Source: Streptomyces sp. TG1A-8
Lineage (GTDB): Bacteria > Actinomycetota > Actinomycetes > Streptomycetales > Streptomycetaceae
Reading direction: 5' to 3'
Assembly: GCF_030499535.1 (NCBI RefSeq)
Contig: NZ_JASTLB010000001.1
Coordinates: 6,324,001 to 6,388,000 of the forward strand
DNA length: 64,000 bases
Each line of letters opens with the position of its first letter. Position 1 is the stretch's first letter. A model generated the notes under the pieces. That model was not told the DNA's origin and made no database searches. It was given only the letters and a program-made list of their open reading frames with translations. A program made the position numbers and the translations under genes. Of the stretch, positions 63,420 through 64,000 are shown piece by piece.

Positions 63420-64000
63420 ATGCCTGTCAACGAGGGAACCCGGACCTACGACGTCGTCGTCGTCGGCGGTGGTCACAACGGCTTGGTGGCCGCCGCCTAC
63501 CTGGCGCGGGCAGGCCGCTCGGTGCTGGTGCTGGAACGCCTCGGCCACACCGGCGGCGCCGCCGTCTCCACCCGCCCCTTCACCGGTGTGGACGCCCGCC
63601 TGTCGCGCTACTCCTACCTGGTCAGCCTGTTGCCCGCGAAGATCGTCCGCGACCTCGGGCTCGACTTCCGCGTCCGTGAGCGGACCATCTCGTCGTACAC
63701 CCCGGCGGAACGGGGCGGACGGCCCACCGGGCTGCTCGTCGGCGGCGGGCGCCGGCGCACCCGGGAGGCGTTCGCCCGGCTGACCGGCGGCGACGCCGAG
63801 TACACGGCCTGGCAGCGCTTCTACGCCATGACCGGCCAGGTCGCCCGGCGCGTCTTCCCGACCCTCACCGAGCCGCTGCCGACCCGCGGGGAACTGCGCC
63901 GCCGCGTCGACGACGAGACCGCCTGGCGGGCCCTGTTCGAGGAGCCGATCGGCGTCGCCATCGAGGAGCACTTCGCCGACGACCTCGTCCGGGGGGTCGT
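63420..64000 (+). CDS. Phytoene-dehydrogenase-like FAD oxidoreductase (partial, 3' end outside)
   Basis: The first 193 residues are visible. DVVVVGGGHNGLVAAAYLARAGRSVLVLERLGHTGGAAVS at 11-50 is the flavin/NAD fold. RYSYLVSLLPAKIVRDLGLDF near 66 is typical of the phytoene-dehydrogenase-like group related to PYROXD2 rather than of CrtI itself. It is not near the crt cluster and its substrate is unknown. ATG 63420 follows GAAGGGCC. The right edge of the window cuts it. Confidence 0.85.
   Translation, partial: MPVNEGTRTYDVVVVGGGHNGLVAAAYLARAGRSVLVLERLGHTGGAAVSTRPFTGVDARLSRYSYLVSLLPAKIVRDLGLDFRVRERTISSYTPAERGGRPTGLLVGGGRRRTREAFARLTGGDAEYTAWQRFYAMTGQVARRVFPTLTEPLPTRGELRRRVDDETAWRALFEEPIGVAIEEHFADDLVRGV

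Overview
The window reads as a Streptomyces (or very close actinomycete) chromosome segment. GC is very high, third codon positions are almost all G or C, GTG starts are frequent, neighbouring genes are coupled by ATGA/GTGA overlaps, and several regulators have -10 boxes that imply leaderless mRNAs. The families present are typical Streptomyces ones: an isorenieratene cluster, SpoIIE/PAS/GAF phosphatase, ANTAR regulator, SAM methyltransferase of the PF04672 type, DUF2795, DUF190 and DUF2243. I saw no rRNA, tRNA or CRISPR array.

Layout. 1-8.4 kb: two divergent operons for an aromatic carotenoid, crtEIBV rightward and crtYTU leftward (crtU cut by the left edge), closed by a double hairpin terminator. 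8.5-20.1 kb: housekeeping and envelope genes (DUF2243/CtaG-like pair, SAM methyltransferase, small DUF2795, acidic and SseB-like proteins, channel-like membrane protein, MarR, VOC protein, a crcB-DUF190-crcB fluoride export operon, uppP, a leaderless GntR gene coupled to an asparaginase, and a DD-carboxypeptidase). 20.2-21.7 kb: an N-terminally short Rho paralogue with a long C/U-rich leader. 21.8-31.7 kb: a decayed P450, a PadR/SnoaL-like pair, methyltransferase, serine hydrolase, acetylxylan esterase, a sulfite-oxidase-like molybdoenzyme with its FAD/NAD reductase, MarR and a HemK-like methyltransferase. 31.8-32.0 kb: a deleted IS (MITE-like) whose end supplies the stop codon of the SpoIIE phosphatase gene. 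34-44 kb: secreted proteins, an old-yellow-enzyme reductase with a perfect 22-bp palindrome upstream, PadR, FN3 lipoprotein, a GH75 chitosanase preceded by a structured, terminated RNA candidate, and dhaKLM.

47.4-60.4 kb is the most striking part: twelve co-directional genes, almost all overlapping by 4 bp. They encode a sugar-nucleotide epimerase, a NodU/CmcH carbamoyltransferase, homologues of the three ADP-heptose activation enzymes (GmhA, GmhB, HldE), two GT9 heptosyltransferase-like enzymes and five further glycosyltransferases. I infer a carbamoylated, heptose-containing surface glycan or glycosylated metabolite in a Gram-positive, an uncommon setting for this chemistry. A frameshifted pyruvyl-transferase-like gene lies divergently beside it. 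The right end holds an STAS-ANTAR-GAF regulator, a hexanucleotide repeat, two small proteins (one Cys-rich, copper-binding type) and the start of a phytoene-dehydrogenase-like oxidoreductase cut by the edge.
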